A stretch of DNA of 25,402 nucleotides, taken from positions 1 to 25,402 of the forward strand of contig CAAGCW010000020.1 of NCBI GenBank assembly GCA_900768435.1, in the 5' to 3' direction. Below, one piece after another: positions 15,599 through 23,395 of the stretch. Position 1 is the first letter of the stretch. Each line of letters begins with the position of its first letter. Under the pieces are notes generated by a model. That model searched no databases. It was not told where the DNA came from and saw nothing but the letters and a program-made list of their open reading frames with translations. The position numbers and the translations under genes were made by a program. The stretch comes from an uncultured Collinsella sp. Lineage in GTDB: Bacteria > Actinomycetota > Coriobacteriia > Coriobacteriales > Coriobacteriaceae.

Positions 15599-16717
15599 CT
15601 ACTGTGCGGCCGGCACGTCATCGGGATGCGGATTATCGCCGTAGGTGCGCTGATACGTCAGCACGCGCCAGACCAGCGGCAGGCCGCCGATCTTAAAGTA
15701 GTGCTTAAACGTATTGAGCTTGCCGGGCTTCTTAAAGTCAAAGCGCGAATCGATATAAGCACGGGGCGACTTGACCATCAGGCGCAAGTCGGTCTCGCCG
15801 CGCGGATCGAACAGCGACAGATCAAAGCGACCGGCATCCCAATCGGCCTTGAGCTCGGGCGAAGCCTTCTCCCAAAACTGCTCGCGCAGCTCATCGACCA
15901 GACGCTCGTCATTCCAGCGATACGTATCGACCTTCATGCGCATTAAAATGCCCTGGAGCTGAACCTTGAGCTCGGGACGTTCATCCAAAAAGCGCTGCAT
16001 CTCGGCGTATTCGTCGCACACGCAAAATACCTTGTTGGGCGAATTAACTGAGCTCTTCTCGTTGTCTTGGCGATAGCACAAAATGGGGTCCGCGATAAAC
16101 GCTGCACGCTCGGCGCATGCCCAAACCTTAAAGTTAAAGCCTGCGTCCTGATACGAGGCGCCCGGCGTGGGAAGGAACCGAATCTGATTGTCGTTGAGGA
16201 ACTCGCGCCGATAGATGGCCGACCAAATGGAAGGTTTGCGGTAGAAGATGCCCGGGCGATCGACGGGGCGATACGCGGCGCCCGTCATATACTCGCCGAT
16301 GATCCCAAACAGCTCACGGCGCTCGCTGGGCGTGGACCAATACAGATAAAAGTCGCCCTTTACCACATCGGCATGCTCAGCATCGGCCTTGGCGACCAGC
16401 TTTTGGAGCGAATCCTCAAACATAAAGTCGTCGGACTCAAGAATGCCCACGTACTCACCGCGCGCCATCTCCAGACCGCGGTTCATCGAGTCGCCGTAGC
16501 CGCTGTTGGCTTTGTCGATCATCTTTACACGGGGGTCGCGCTCCATGTACTCGCGGATGATATCCGGCGAGCTATCGGTGGAACCGTCATTGATACAGAT
16601 GATCTCGATGTCCTTGAGCGTCTGCGCCACGGCGGAATCGAGGCACTCGCGCAGATAGCGCTCGACATTGCAAATGGGGACAAGCAGCGAAACTTTAGGG
16701 GTATCAGAGTTCTGCAA
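15599..16717 (-). CDS. GT2 glycosyltransferase, type A (second copy)
   Basis: The product is 372 aa. The start is a TTG at 16717 behind a GGAGG site five bases away. The GT2 domain contains VSLLVPICNVERYLRECLDS, INDGSTDSSP, NSGYGDSMNRGLEMARG and the metal-binding ESDD at 94-97. The middle has FYRKPSIWSAIYRREFL, LPTPGASYQD and CYRQDNEKSSVNS, all shared closely with the gene at 17839-18942. C-terminal residues include a basic segment (FKKPGKLNTFKHYFK). It lies 74 bp downstream of the type B gene at 16792, the longest gap in the operon, and 12 bp upstream of the next type B gene. It is a cytoplasmic enzyme of surface-polysaccharide assembly by inference from family and context. Confidence 0.88.
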   Translation of the reverse strand: MQNSDTPKVSLLVPICNVERYLRECLDSAVAQTLKDIEIICINDGSTDSSPDIIREYMERDPRVKMIDKANSGYGDSMNRGLEMARGEYVGILESDDFMFEDSLQKLVAKADAEHADVVKGDFYLYWSTPSERRELFGIIGEYMTGAAYRPVDRPGIFYRKPSIWSAIYRREFLNDNQIRFLPTPGASYQDAGFNFKVWACAERAAFIADPILCYRQDNEKSSVNSPNKVFCVCDEYAEMQRFLDERPELKVQLQGILMRMKVDTYRWNDERLVDELREQFWEKASPELKADWDAGRFDLSLFDPRGETDLRLMVKSPRAYIDSRFDFKKPGKLNTFKHYFKIGGLPLVWRVLTYQRTYGDNPHPDDVPAAQ

Positions 16718-16791
16718 GAGAACCTCCTGTTGAATAGCGTGTAACAGGGTTATTTTAGCAGCCGGGTTGCGGCGGGCGGCAGCGCTTGGAA

Positions 16792-17832
16792 TTAGATAAA
16801 GCGCTCCAGACAGGCTTTGAGACCGCGAGTCGAAAGATAGAACAGCGTGGCGTCTGCCATCGAAACGCCCGAGGTCGCCGCAACGAGCTTGTGGGCAACA
16901 CGCCGAACGGCGCCCTTAGCAGGCATATCCGCCCACGCCGTTCCCAAAAACGTCGTGAGATCCATGTTGACGCGAGCCGCCACGCGATGGAAGTCATCGG
17001 CATCCAAGCGCGCCAGGTCGAACACAATGAGGTCCAAAAACCAAGTTATCAGCTCACAGGGACACAGGTCCAAAAGACCGTAGGCCGCCCAGTCCTCCAA
17101 GACCTCCTCGAGCATCCTCATGTGGGCGTTAAGCTTTTTGGCGCGAGCCCCGGCACTGTTGAACTCGTGCGTCGCCGATTCGCTCTCCATCACGTAGTGG
17201 TAGAACTTGTCCGGCATGACGACGGTCTTGCGGGCAAGCGCATAGGCCGCAAATTGGAAGACAACGTCCTCGCCCAAAGCCAAACCGGGGGCGAAGCGAA
17301 TGCCTTCGCGGTTGAGTAGCTCGCGCGAAAAAGCCGCACGGCAGGCATAGGGCTGTACATTCGAATGGAACAGCAGTTGAGGATCACGGGCGCCGAAGGT
17401 ACCGGCTTTGGGGCTCATGAGTTGCTGGACGCGTTTGGGGGCAGCATCGGCAGGTTCACAGACGCCGCCAAAAACGGCGGCCTCGGCATCCGCAGACTCC
17501 ATGGCATGCAACACGCGCTCGACCGTCTGGGCATCGATGTAATCGTCAGCGTCCACAAAGAAGACGGTCTCGCCCTCGGCGACATCGATACCGGCATTTC
17601 GAGCACACGAAACGCCCGCGTTTTCCTGGTCAATCACCAGTACGCGATCGTCGGCCTGCGCGATCTGGCACAACACGTTCAACGAATCATCAGTCGAACC
17701 GTCGTTGACGCAGACAACCTGAATCGAGCGCTCGGACTGGGCCAACAGCGAATCAACGCATCGCTGAATGGAACACGCAGAGTTGTAAACGGGGACGACA
17801 ATGGTAGCTTTAGGACACGAGACCTCTCCCAT
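16792..17832 (-). CDS. GT2 glycosyltransferase, type B (first copy)
   Basis: The product is 346 aa from the ATG at 17832. GT2 motifs are ATIVVPVYNSACSIQRCVDS, VNDGSTDDS, NAGVSCARNAGID and the metal-binding DADD at 94-97. The C-terminal half carries ALGEDVVFQFAAYALARKT and KFYHYVMES, matching the type B gene at 14519-15586. It begins six bases after the stop of the upstream type A gene, so the pair is surely co-transcribed. Beyond it lies a 74-bp gap with GC-rich sequence but no clear terminator. The substrate is unknown; like its neighbours it should use a nucleotide-sugar donor at the inner face of the membrane. Confidence 0.88.
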   Translation of the reverse strand: MGEVSCPKATIVVPVYNSACSIQRCVDSLLAQSERSIQVVCVNDGSTDDSLNVLCQIAQADDRVLVIDQENAGVSCARNAGIDVAEGETVFFVDADDYIDAQTVERVLHAMESADAEAAVFGGVCEPADAAPKRVQQLMSPKAGTFGARDPQLLFHSNVQPYACRAAFSRELLNREGIRFAPGLALGEDVVFQFAAYALARKTVVMPDKFYHYVMESESATHEFNSAGARAKKLNAHMRMLEEVLEDWAAYGLLDLCPCELITWFLDLIVFDLARLDADDFHRVAARVNMDLTTFLGTAWADMPAKGAVRRVAHKLVAATSGVSMADATLFYLSTRGLKACLERFI

Positions 17833-17838
17833 GCCGAC

Positions 17839-18942
17839 CTACCCCCTCAGCGATTCGATGAGGAAGGCGGCGACCACGCCTGGGCCTCCAACCGAGGCGT
17901 AATACTTAGCACGCCCCAAGGCACCATCCGTCGCAAAACTCGGATGCTCGTCAACCCAGCCCTCAGGATCTTTGAGGATGGCAGCAAGATTCGCGCGCTT
18001 CCACGGCTTGAGGTCGTCAAGCGAAAACTCCCCCGCGTCCAAGGCCGCCTGAAATTCCTTAGCCATCTGCACCAGGAACTCCTTATAGAACTTAGGCGCT
18101 AGGCGCACATAGTTCCACATGTACGAATCGTACTTAATGAGTTGATTGAACTTGAGCATGCGCGCGACGTCATCACTTGCGTGGTCGCGGGCATAATCCT
18201 CTCGAATCCAACGCTCAATCTCGGCATACTCGGTATTGACGCAAAAGACCTTAGCCGAAGAATTGACCGAGGAATTCTCGTTGTCCTGGCGATACGACAA
18301 GACGGCATCATGCAGGTAAACAGCCTTATCGGCGCACGCGATCACCTTAAAGGCGAATGACGTGTCCTGAAAGGATGCCCCCGGAGTCGGCAGGAACGTA
18401 ATGCCGTTGCGCTCAAGAAAATCGCGACGGTACACGGCCGACCAAATCGACGGCTTTTGCTTAAAGAACTGAGTCGTATCGCTCGGGTGCACCGGCTTGC
18501 CGCAATCCTGAGGTCTAAACATCTCGTGCAGCGAGCGGCGCTCCTCGGGCTTAGACCAGTAGAAATCAAAGTTCGCCTTCGCAAAGTCGGCATTATTGCT
18601 ATCGGCGGCCGAGACAAGCTTTTCGAGTGCGTCGGGCGCCATAAAGTCATCGGACTCCAAGATGCCAACGTACTTGCCACGCGCCATCTCCAGACCGTGA
18701 TTCATCGAGTCGCCGTAGCCGCTGTTGGCCTTGTCGATCATCTTGACGCGCCCATCGCGCTCCATATACTCGCGGATAATCGCGGGCGATTTGTCGGTCG
18801 ACCCGTCGTTAATGCAGATGATCTCAATATCCTTGAGCGTCTGCGCCAGGGCGGAATCGAGACACTCGCGCAGGTAGCGCTGAACATTGTAAATGGGAAT
18901 AAGCAGCGACAGAACAGGGCTGCCAGAGGCGTTAGTAGACAA
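17839..18942 (-). CDS. GT2 glycosyltransferase, type A (first copy), first gene of operon
   Basis: The product is 367 aa; the start is a TTG at 18942 five bases after AAGGAG. It has LSLLIPIYNVQRYLRECLDS, INDGSTDKSP, NSGYGDSMNHGLEMARG and the metal-binding ESDD at 96-99, then FFKQKPSIWSAVYRRDFL, LPTPGASFQD and SYRQDNENSSVNS. Similarity to the gene at 15599-16717 is obvious along the first two thirds, also at nucleotide level (for example around 16619 and 18838). It leads the minus-strand operon of five glycosyltransferases. The promoter must lie in the 112-bp region before the divergent acyltransferase gene. Confidence 0.88.
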   Translation of the reverse strand: MSTNASGSPVLSLLIPIYNVQRYLRECLDSALAQTLKDIEIICINDGSTDKSPAIIREYMERDGRVKMIDKANSGYGDSMNHGLEMARGKYVGILESDDFMAPDALEKLVSAADSNNADFAKANFDFYWSKPEERRSLHEMFRPQDCGKPVHPSDTTQFFKQKPSIWSAVYRRDFLERNGITFLPTPGASFQDTSFAFKVIACADKAVYLHDAVLSYRQDNENSSVNSSAKVFCVNTEYAEIERWIREDYARDHASDDVARMLKFNQLIKYDSYMWNYVRLAPKFYKEFLVQMAKEFQAALDAGEFSLDDLKPWKRANLAAILKDPEGWVDEHPSFATDGALGRAKYYASVGGPGVVAAFLIESLRG

Positions 18943-19008
18943 ATGTGCTCCTTAGGAAATACCTGTCGTTTCATGGTATCAAAGGGTCAGCGCGCCAGCG
19001 GGCGTTTA

Positions 19009-19014
19009 TATAAT
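19009..19014 (+). promoter_or_regulatory. Candidate -10 box for the acyltransferase gene
   Basis: A perfect TATAAT lies 41 bp before the ATG at 19055, in the divergent region 18943-19054. No good -35 hexamer is seen at the expected distance, so it would be an extended or activator-dependent promoter. The opposite promoter for the glycosyltransferase operon must be in the same short region. Confidence 0.45.
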
Positions 19015-19054
19015 CTATGGAGCTCGCAGAGGAAAACCGATACGAAAGGACGTC

Positions 19055-20185
19055 ATGCAGCCCAAAGCCGCACGCAACATAGCCATCGAAGCGCTGCGCT
19101 TAATCGCGGTCGCCGGCATCGCGGTGTTCCACACCTTTCAGTGGACCTTCCAGGCGACCTGTGCCGGCTTGCCGGAATACGCGCCGCTTGCCGCCTTCCC
19201 CTATTCCGGCGTGCTCGGTTTTATTAACCTGCTGGGCTGCTGGGCCAACGAGGTCTTCTTTATGATCTCGGGCTATTTTCTCATCGCCTCAGCCGCGCGT
19301 GCTTGGGACGGTGGGACAACGTGGAAGTCGCAAATGCAACGGACGTCGCAGCGCCTTGGCAAGGTCGTTATGCCCACTGCGTTGTATTGCCTCGTGGCAC
19401 TCGCGTGGTCCACGGTCGTCTCCCCCATTCCCGATGTTACCCTCAACACGCACTACTGGTACACGCTAGGCCTTGAGTTTATCTGGGTCTATGCCGCCAC
19501 GGTCTTCATGGCGCCATGGTTTGGACTGGCTAAGTGTCGACTCTCCCAGAAGAGCTACACGACGACGGTCATCGCCGTTGGCATCCTCGCATTTGTTGTT
19601 AACGGGTATTTGGCCGCCATGAGTGCGACAAGCGCCGGCGAGTTTTCTTGGCTCCAGAAACTCATGAGCGCTGCCACGTACGTAATCGCGTTTTTGATCG
19701 GCGGGCTGCTCCGCGACGTTACCGATGCCGTGGATTCGGACAGGGCGGGCGCCTTGGGCATGCGGTCGCTCGCAGCGGTTTTGGCGCTCGCCACCATCCT
19801 GGAAGGAGCACTCTCCTTCACCGGCAACCTCACGGCGATGGCAGTCCTCTCCTACAAATCGACCTCGCTGATCTCGTTTGCCCTCGCTGCCGCCTCCTTG
19901 CTCTTTTCGGCAACCCGACGCAGTGCCTCAGGCAATCCGCGGACTGCGGGTGTCATCGTCACCTTATCGACCGCCACGCTCGGTTTCTATGTGATGCAGT
20001 CGCTCACCAGTAGCCTGTGGCGTCCCGTCTTCAATACGTTGCTCGAAAACATGCTGGTCAGCCAAAACAGCCCGGCAGCTATATGCATCATCACGGGTAC
20101 CGTCATTAGCATCGTCTTTGCTCTGGCGCTCCTCATCATCGATGCAGCTAGAAGCCTTATCGTTCGCAAGCTCAAGCGGCAATAG
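19055..20185 (+). CDS. Membrane acyltransferase (acyltransferase 3 family)
   Basis: The product is 376 aa from the ATG at 19055, four bases after GAAAGGA. The first helix carries the family motif with the catalytic-type Arg and His (RNIAIEALRLIAVAGIAVFH, His26), and NEVFFMISGYFLI follows at about residues 66-78. About ten hydrophobic segments run through the rest, and the tail is basic (RKLKRQ). Members transfer acetyl or other acyl groups to sugars of envelope polysaccharides at the membrane. It diverges from the glycosyltransferase operon and precedes a further GT2 gene, so it probably decorates the same polymer. The acyl donor and target are not readable from the sequence. Confidence 0.88.
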   Translation: MQPKAARNIAIEALRLIAVAGIAVFHTFQWTFQATCAGLPEYAPLAAFPYSGVLGFINLLGCWANEVFFMISGYFLIASAARAWDGGTTWKSQMQRTSQRLGKVVMPTALYCLVALAWSTVVSPIPDVTLNTHYWYTLGLEFIWVYAATVFMAPWFGLAKCRLSQKSYTTTVIAVGILAFVVNGYLAAMSATSAGEFSWLQKLMSAATYVIAFLIGGLLRDVTDAVDSDRAGALGMRSLAAVLALATILEGALSFTGNLTAMAVLSYKSTSLISFALAAASLLFSATRRSASGNPRTAGVIVTLSTATLGFYVMQSLTSSLWRPVFNTLLENMLVSQNSPAAICIITGTVISIVFALALLIIDAARSLIVRKLKRQ

Positions 20186-20251
20186 ACACGCTGCCGTCAG
20201 ACGTCAAAGCCGCTACACCCGTGGCAGGTTCCTGCGTTTTATTCAAAGCTT

Positions 20252-20277
20252 GCCGTCAAGGTGCGGCGAGCCTTTAC
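20252..20277 (+). promoter_or_regulatory. Weak candidate promoter of the GlfT-like gene
   Basis: A TTGCCG and a TACAAT box occur between the acyltransferase stop and the GT2 start at 20356, with a spacing near 19 bases, longer than ideal. The 170-bp gap suggests separate transcription of the downstream gene. Confidence 0.3.
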
Positions 20278-20355
20278 AATAGGACAGTCCCAAGGACGTA
20301 TTCGATAGCTTCCGCGCAGCGCTCGCCCGCCGCGCGTGAAAGGATATATTGCCCC

Positions 20356-21375
20356 ATGACTTCAACCCTTCCCGCCCCCATCGATAAGCTCGCCATCGTT
20401 GTCGTTACGTACAAGCGTCAGGAACTCCTGGCCAACTTGTTCGACTCCATGACCGAGCTCACGGCAACGCCCTGGCGCATCGTGATTGTCGATAACGAGA
20501 ATTCGCGCGAGACCGAGGCCATGTGCACCGCATTCAACGAGCGTCTGGCCAACCTGTGGGGCATCGACACCGAGCAGCCCGACGCGCAGGGCGGCACCGA
20601 CCGTGTCATCTACGCCCCGCAGCTCGAAAACGGCGGCGGTGCGGGCGGCTTCTCCGCCGGCACTAAATGCGCCTACGACCTGGGCGCCCAGTGGTTCTGG
20701 GTCATGGACGACGACGTGCTCGTCATCCCCGAAGGCATCGAGCGCTTGGCCAAGTGGACCGACCGTTACGACGTCATTCAGGGTTCGCGCCTGGACTTTG
20801 ACGGCGGTGCTTTCTTTTGGCAGTACCAGCTCATCCTTTCGCTCGGCATTCCCAACCCCATCGCCAAGTGGGATCTGGGACCCGAGGGCTACCGCACCAT
20901 GAACCAACTGTGCTTTGAGGGCGGCATGTTCTCGCGCCGCGTGGTCGACAAGATTGGCCTGCCAGACGCGCGCTTCTTTATCTACGGCGACGATGCCTGC
21001 TACGGCTACGTAGCCAGCCAACACTTCCCCGCCGCCGTGGTCGCCGACGTGGTGCTCAAGCGCGCCCGCGCCGTCTCCAACTGGGATATCGCCGGCAAGC
21101 GCCAGCTCAACTCCACGAGCGACACCAACCGCTACTACATCATGCGCAACCGAGGCTTCCTCGCTCGCTATATGCAGATCTACGGAGACTACCACCCCAT
21201 GCTGTTCCGCCTGGGCAATGCCGCGACCTTCTGCAAGGAGTTCATTCGTCTGGCTGCCGTCGACAAGTGCTTTAAGACCGGCATTCCGGCGCTGCGCCGC
21301 GGCATGAAGGACGCCCGCAAGATCGTTAAGGATCCCAACTGGAAGCCCATGCCGCCCCTGAAGGACACCGAGTAG
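20356..21375 (+). CDS. GT2 glycosyltransferase, GlfT-like
   Basis: The product is 339 aa from the ATG at 20356; AAAGGA lies 11 bases upstream, and the open frame to the left has no ribosome-binding site. The N-terminal LAIVVVTYKRQELL, the glycine-rich NGGGAGGFSAG (92-102) and the WVMDDDV metal site with Asp118-120 are typical of the galactofuranosyl/rhamnosyl-transferase branch of GT2 (GlfT1-like). A YGDDACYGY segment and a helical tail with basic residues follow. Such enzymes often make the first sugar additions on a lipid-linked wall polysaccharide. It sits beside the acyltransferase gene and opposite the five-gene glycosyltransferase operon, consistent with one pathway. Its stop faces the stop of the next gene 20 bp away. 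Donor identity is inferred only. Confidence 0.85.
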   Translation: MTSTLPAPIDKLAIVVVTYKRQELLANLFDSMTELTATPWRIVIVDNENSRETEAMCTAFNERLANLWGIDTEQPDAQGGTDRVIYAPQLENGGGAGGFSAGTKCAYDLGAQWFWVMDDDVLVIPEGIERLAKWTDRYDVIQGSRLDFDGGAFFWQYQLILSLGIPNPIAKWDLGPEGYRTMNQLCFEGGMFSRRVVDKIGLPDARFFIYGDDACYGYVASQHFPAAVVADVVLKRARAVSNWDIAGKRQLNSTSDTNRYYIMRNRGFLARYMQIYGDYHPMLFRLGNAATFCKEFIRLAAVDKCFKTGIPALRRGMKDARKIVKDPNWKPMPPLKDTE

Positions 21376-21379
21376 TAAA

Positions 21380-21391
21380 GGGCTTTCGCCC
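21380..21391. terminator. Short hairpin between convergent genes
   Basis: GGGC TTTC GCCC lies in the 20-bp gap between two convergent genes. The stem is only four GC pairs and no T-run follows, so it is a weak candidate for a shared stop. Confidence 0.3.
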
Positions 21392-21395
21392 GCCG

Positions 21396-23195
21396 CTACA
21401 GTCGTTGACACACCACGGACACACGCTGACCGTCAAAGCCAAAGCCCCAACGCATGCGCCCGACGGCGGGGCGCGGCACGCGGATATCATCGATGCCGTC
21501 GCGCTCTATGTCGAGCAGCGCCTGAACCGCCAACAGTTCCAGGCCCAGGGCATCGACGCCAGGGTCGTACAACATGTTGATCGTAATGAGCGGTCGTTCA
21601 TCGAGCATGCCGAACGTGTCAGCCACGTCAAACACCCGACCGGTGGGAATCACCTGGATATCCCAGCGATCCGAGACGCCACTTCGCTTGGAGCTGGGAT
21701 TGCAATAGCCGGGCAGTCCAAAGCAGAGCCCCTGAAGCGCCAGATGATAGGCTGTCGGCATATCTGATTGGCCCACATCGATGCCCAGATCGCCGATAGC
21801 ACAGCTCAAAGCTTGCTTTACAGCGTCCTCGTCTCCTCGACACAGCCCGTCATGGAACGAGTCGATAACTCCAACGTCCTCAACGGCGCACTCAAACCAT
21901 TCCAGAATTACAAGACGGAGCGCCTGACGCACTTCGTTGTTAGGCAGACGCAGGGAACGAAGGCACGCGCCGTTTTCCGAATGCCCCGTCATGTCCGTCG
22001 TAAGAAATCCAGACAGATACAGCGCTGTCCAGATATCTTCGGGCTTGGCGGCATCGGCCTCCTCGGCATGCACATGCACTGGCACCTCAATAAACCCATG
22101 CGCCTCAAGTAAATCGAACAATGCGGACAGGCGCATGAGATTCCAGTCGCCGACGCATGCGCTCAGACGGTCGGCGTAACCATACAGATCCGCCCGAACG
22201 GGCGCGACGCAACCGCGATGTGCGTAGTCCACCACGCGCTCCGGGCTCGAGCAATAAAAACCACCAAACAGATAGCCCTCGAGCCACTCACGCGCGTCAT
22301 CCAGACAGCCGTTGCGACCGATGCAATCCAACAGCACCTGGACTTCGTCGTCCGAAAAACCGAACCATCGATCACACCAACTCGACAGTGGCGTCGCCGA
22401 TCGATAGGAAACCCCACGCTGGGACAACGCAAGCTCGGCAGGACCGGGGCGCTCGCCCATCAGACACGTCAATCGCAACGAGTCGCCGGCGTCGGCAATG
22501 GTGTCGAACAACATTCGGCTGAGCGACTCTAGGGAATCCACGCTACCGTCGTCCTTAGCGTCCAAACGCTTTGGACATACCGCGTCGTAGTCGTCTATCA
22601 GAAGAACAACCCGCTCATCGAAAGCTGTCTGAAGCAGTTTAATAAGCACGCCAAGCGCCGCATCGATCTCCTTATCGCTGGCCACCCCACGCGCCGCCCT
22701 CTCGATAAGACGAACCTCACGTCTTGACAGATCAGGCGCGGCAAGCAGCGGCAGCAATCGGGCGCACTCGTGCGCGACAGCGCTGCGAATAGCTGCCGCA
22801 GCATCAGCGTCGCGCCTCGCAGCGGCAGCTGAAAAGTCGAGCATGATGACCGGATAGCACGCGTACTCATCCCGATAGCGACCGCCGCCCGCCTGCCAGA
22901 TCTGGGTGCCGACGAACGGGCTTCGATCCGGCCGTCGGTGATCAGATCGTTCCAAATAGCATTTGAGCATCGATAGATTCATGCTCTTGCCAAAACCCTT
23001 GGGCCGACAGCAAAACGCAACAGGTGCTTCACTGTCCAATATATCGGCAATAAACATAGTCTTATCGACGAGCAAACACCGATTGATTGCATCGGAAAAG
23101 TCGTGTGCATCAACCGGTAGAGCTGCGCTATCCGCATGATTGAGCAACCGTGCACCAAACGCATGAGTAAAACCACAATTCACCTGTTCAGACAC
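21396..23195 (-). CDS. AAA-ATPase-like / DUF1703-type protein with degenerate nuclease motif
   Basis: The product is 599 aa from the GTG at 23195, six bases after GAAGGAGAG; the open frame upstream to 23369 is not coding. The N-terminal region has LLVDKTMFIADIL and the family's modified P-loop RPKGFGKS (64-71) followed by MNLSMLKCY. LLIDDYDA (198-205) takes the Walker B place. These are marks of the AAA-ATPase-like (PF09820) family, which usually carries a C-terminal DUF1703 PD-(D/E)XK nuclease. Here the C-terminus still has DRWDIQVIP (the Asp strand) and a final GFGFDGQRVSV strand. The expected IIEFK strand reads LITINML, so Glu and Lys of the active site are missing. The protein may be a non-cutting relative. 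Its biological role is unknown; the family is common in gut bacteria in many copies. Confidence 0.8.
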   Translation of the reverse strand: MSEQVNCGFTHAFGARLLNHADSAALPVDAHDFSDAINRCLLVDKTMFIADILDSEAPVAFCCRPKGFGKSMNLSMLKCYLERSDHRRPDRSPFVGTQIWQAGGGRYRDEYACYPVIMLDFSAAAARRDADAAAAIRSAVAHECARLLPLLAAPDLSRREVRLIERAARGVASDKEIDAALGVLIKLLQTAFDERVVLLIDDYDAVCPKRLDAKDDGSVDSLESLSRMLFDTIADAGDSLRLTCLMGERPGPAELALSQRGVSYRSATPLSSWCDRWFGFSDDEVQVLLDCIGRNGCLDDAREWLEGYLFGGFYCSSPERVVDYAHRGCVAPVRADLYGYADRLSACVGDWNLMRLSALFDLLEAHGFIEVPVHVHAEEADAAKPEDIWTALYLSGFLTTDMTGHSENGACLRSLRLPNNEVRQALRLVILEWFECAVEDVGVIDSFHDGLCRGDEDAVKQALSCAIGDLGIDVGQSDMPTAYHLALQGLCFGLPGYCNPSSKRSGVSDRWDIQVIPTGRVFDVADTFGMLDERPLITINMLYDPGVDALGLELLAVQALLDIERDGIDDIRVPRPAVGRMRWGFGFDGQRVSVVCQRL

Positions 23196-23228
23196 CGTAA
23201 ACTCTCCTTCTAACGCAGCACGATGCCC

Positions 23229-23256
23229 ATTGTAGCGAGCGGGTAGAGCGCAATAA
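23229..23256 (-). promoter_or_regulatory. Candidate promoter of the AAA-ATPase-like gene
   Basis: On the minus strand TTATTG (plus 23251-23256) and TACAAT (plus 23229-23234) are 16 bases apart. The -10 box ends 33 bases before the GTG start at 23195. The -35 box is a weak match. Confidence 0.4.
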
Positions 23257-23328
23257 TATCGACATGCAAACGTTTCGGGCAACGGTAGCAACAGACCCCC
23301 GAGGGGGCATAACAAATCGTTGCACAAC

Positions 23329-23362
23329 AAAAAAGGGGCCCGATGCCGCCGCACCGGACCCC
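23329..23362 (-). terminator. Strong rho-independent terminator of the surface protein gene
   Basis: On the minus strand a GC-rich stem of about 12 pairs (GGGGTCCGGTGC with GCATCGGGCCCC, loop GGCG-like) is followed by six T residues. It lies 34 bp after the stop of the gene at 23396-25210 and fits a classic intrinsic terminator. Confidence 0.88.
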
Positions 23363-23395
23363 GTCCCAAACTCTTATAGAAAACGATCTGGAAGA

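Noticed and set aside
13964..15946. 660-codon open frame on the plus strand
   Set aside because: It lies antisense across three glycosyltransferase genes with clear GT2 motifs; its translation is Arg/His-rich, without motifs or a ribosome-binding site, as expected for a GC-rich shadow frame.
20362..21411. 349-codon minus-strand frame
   Set aside because: Antisense to the GlfT-like gene, which carries all expected GT2 motifs; the minus frame is Val/Gly/Ala-rich noise.
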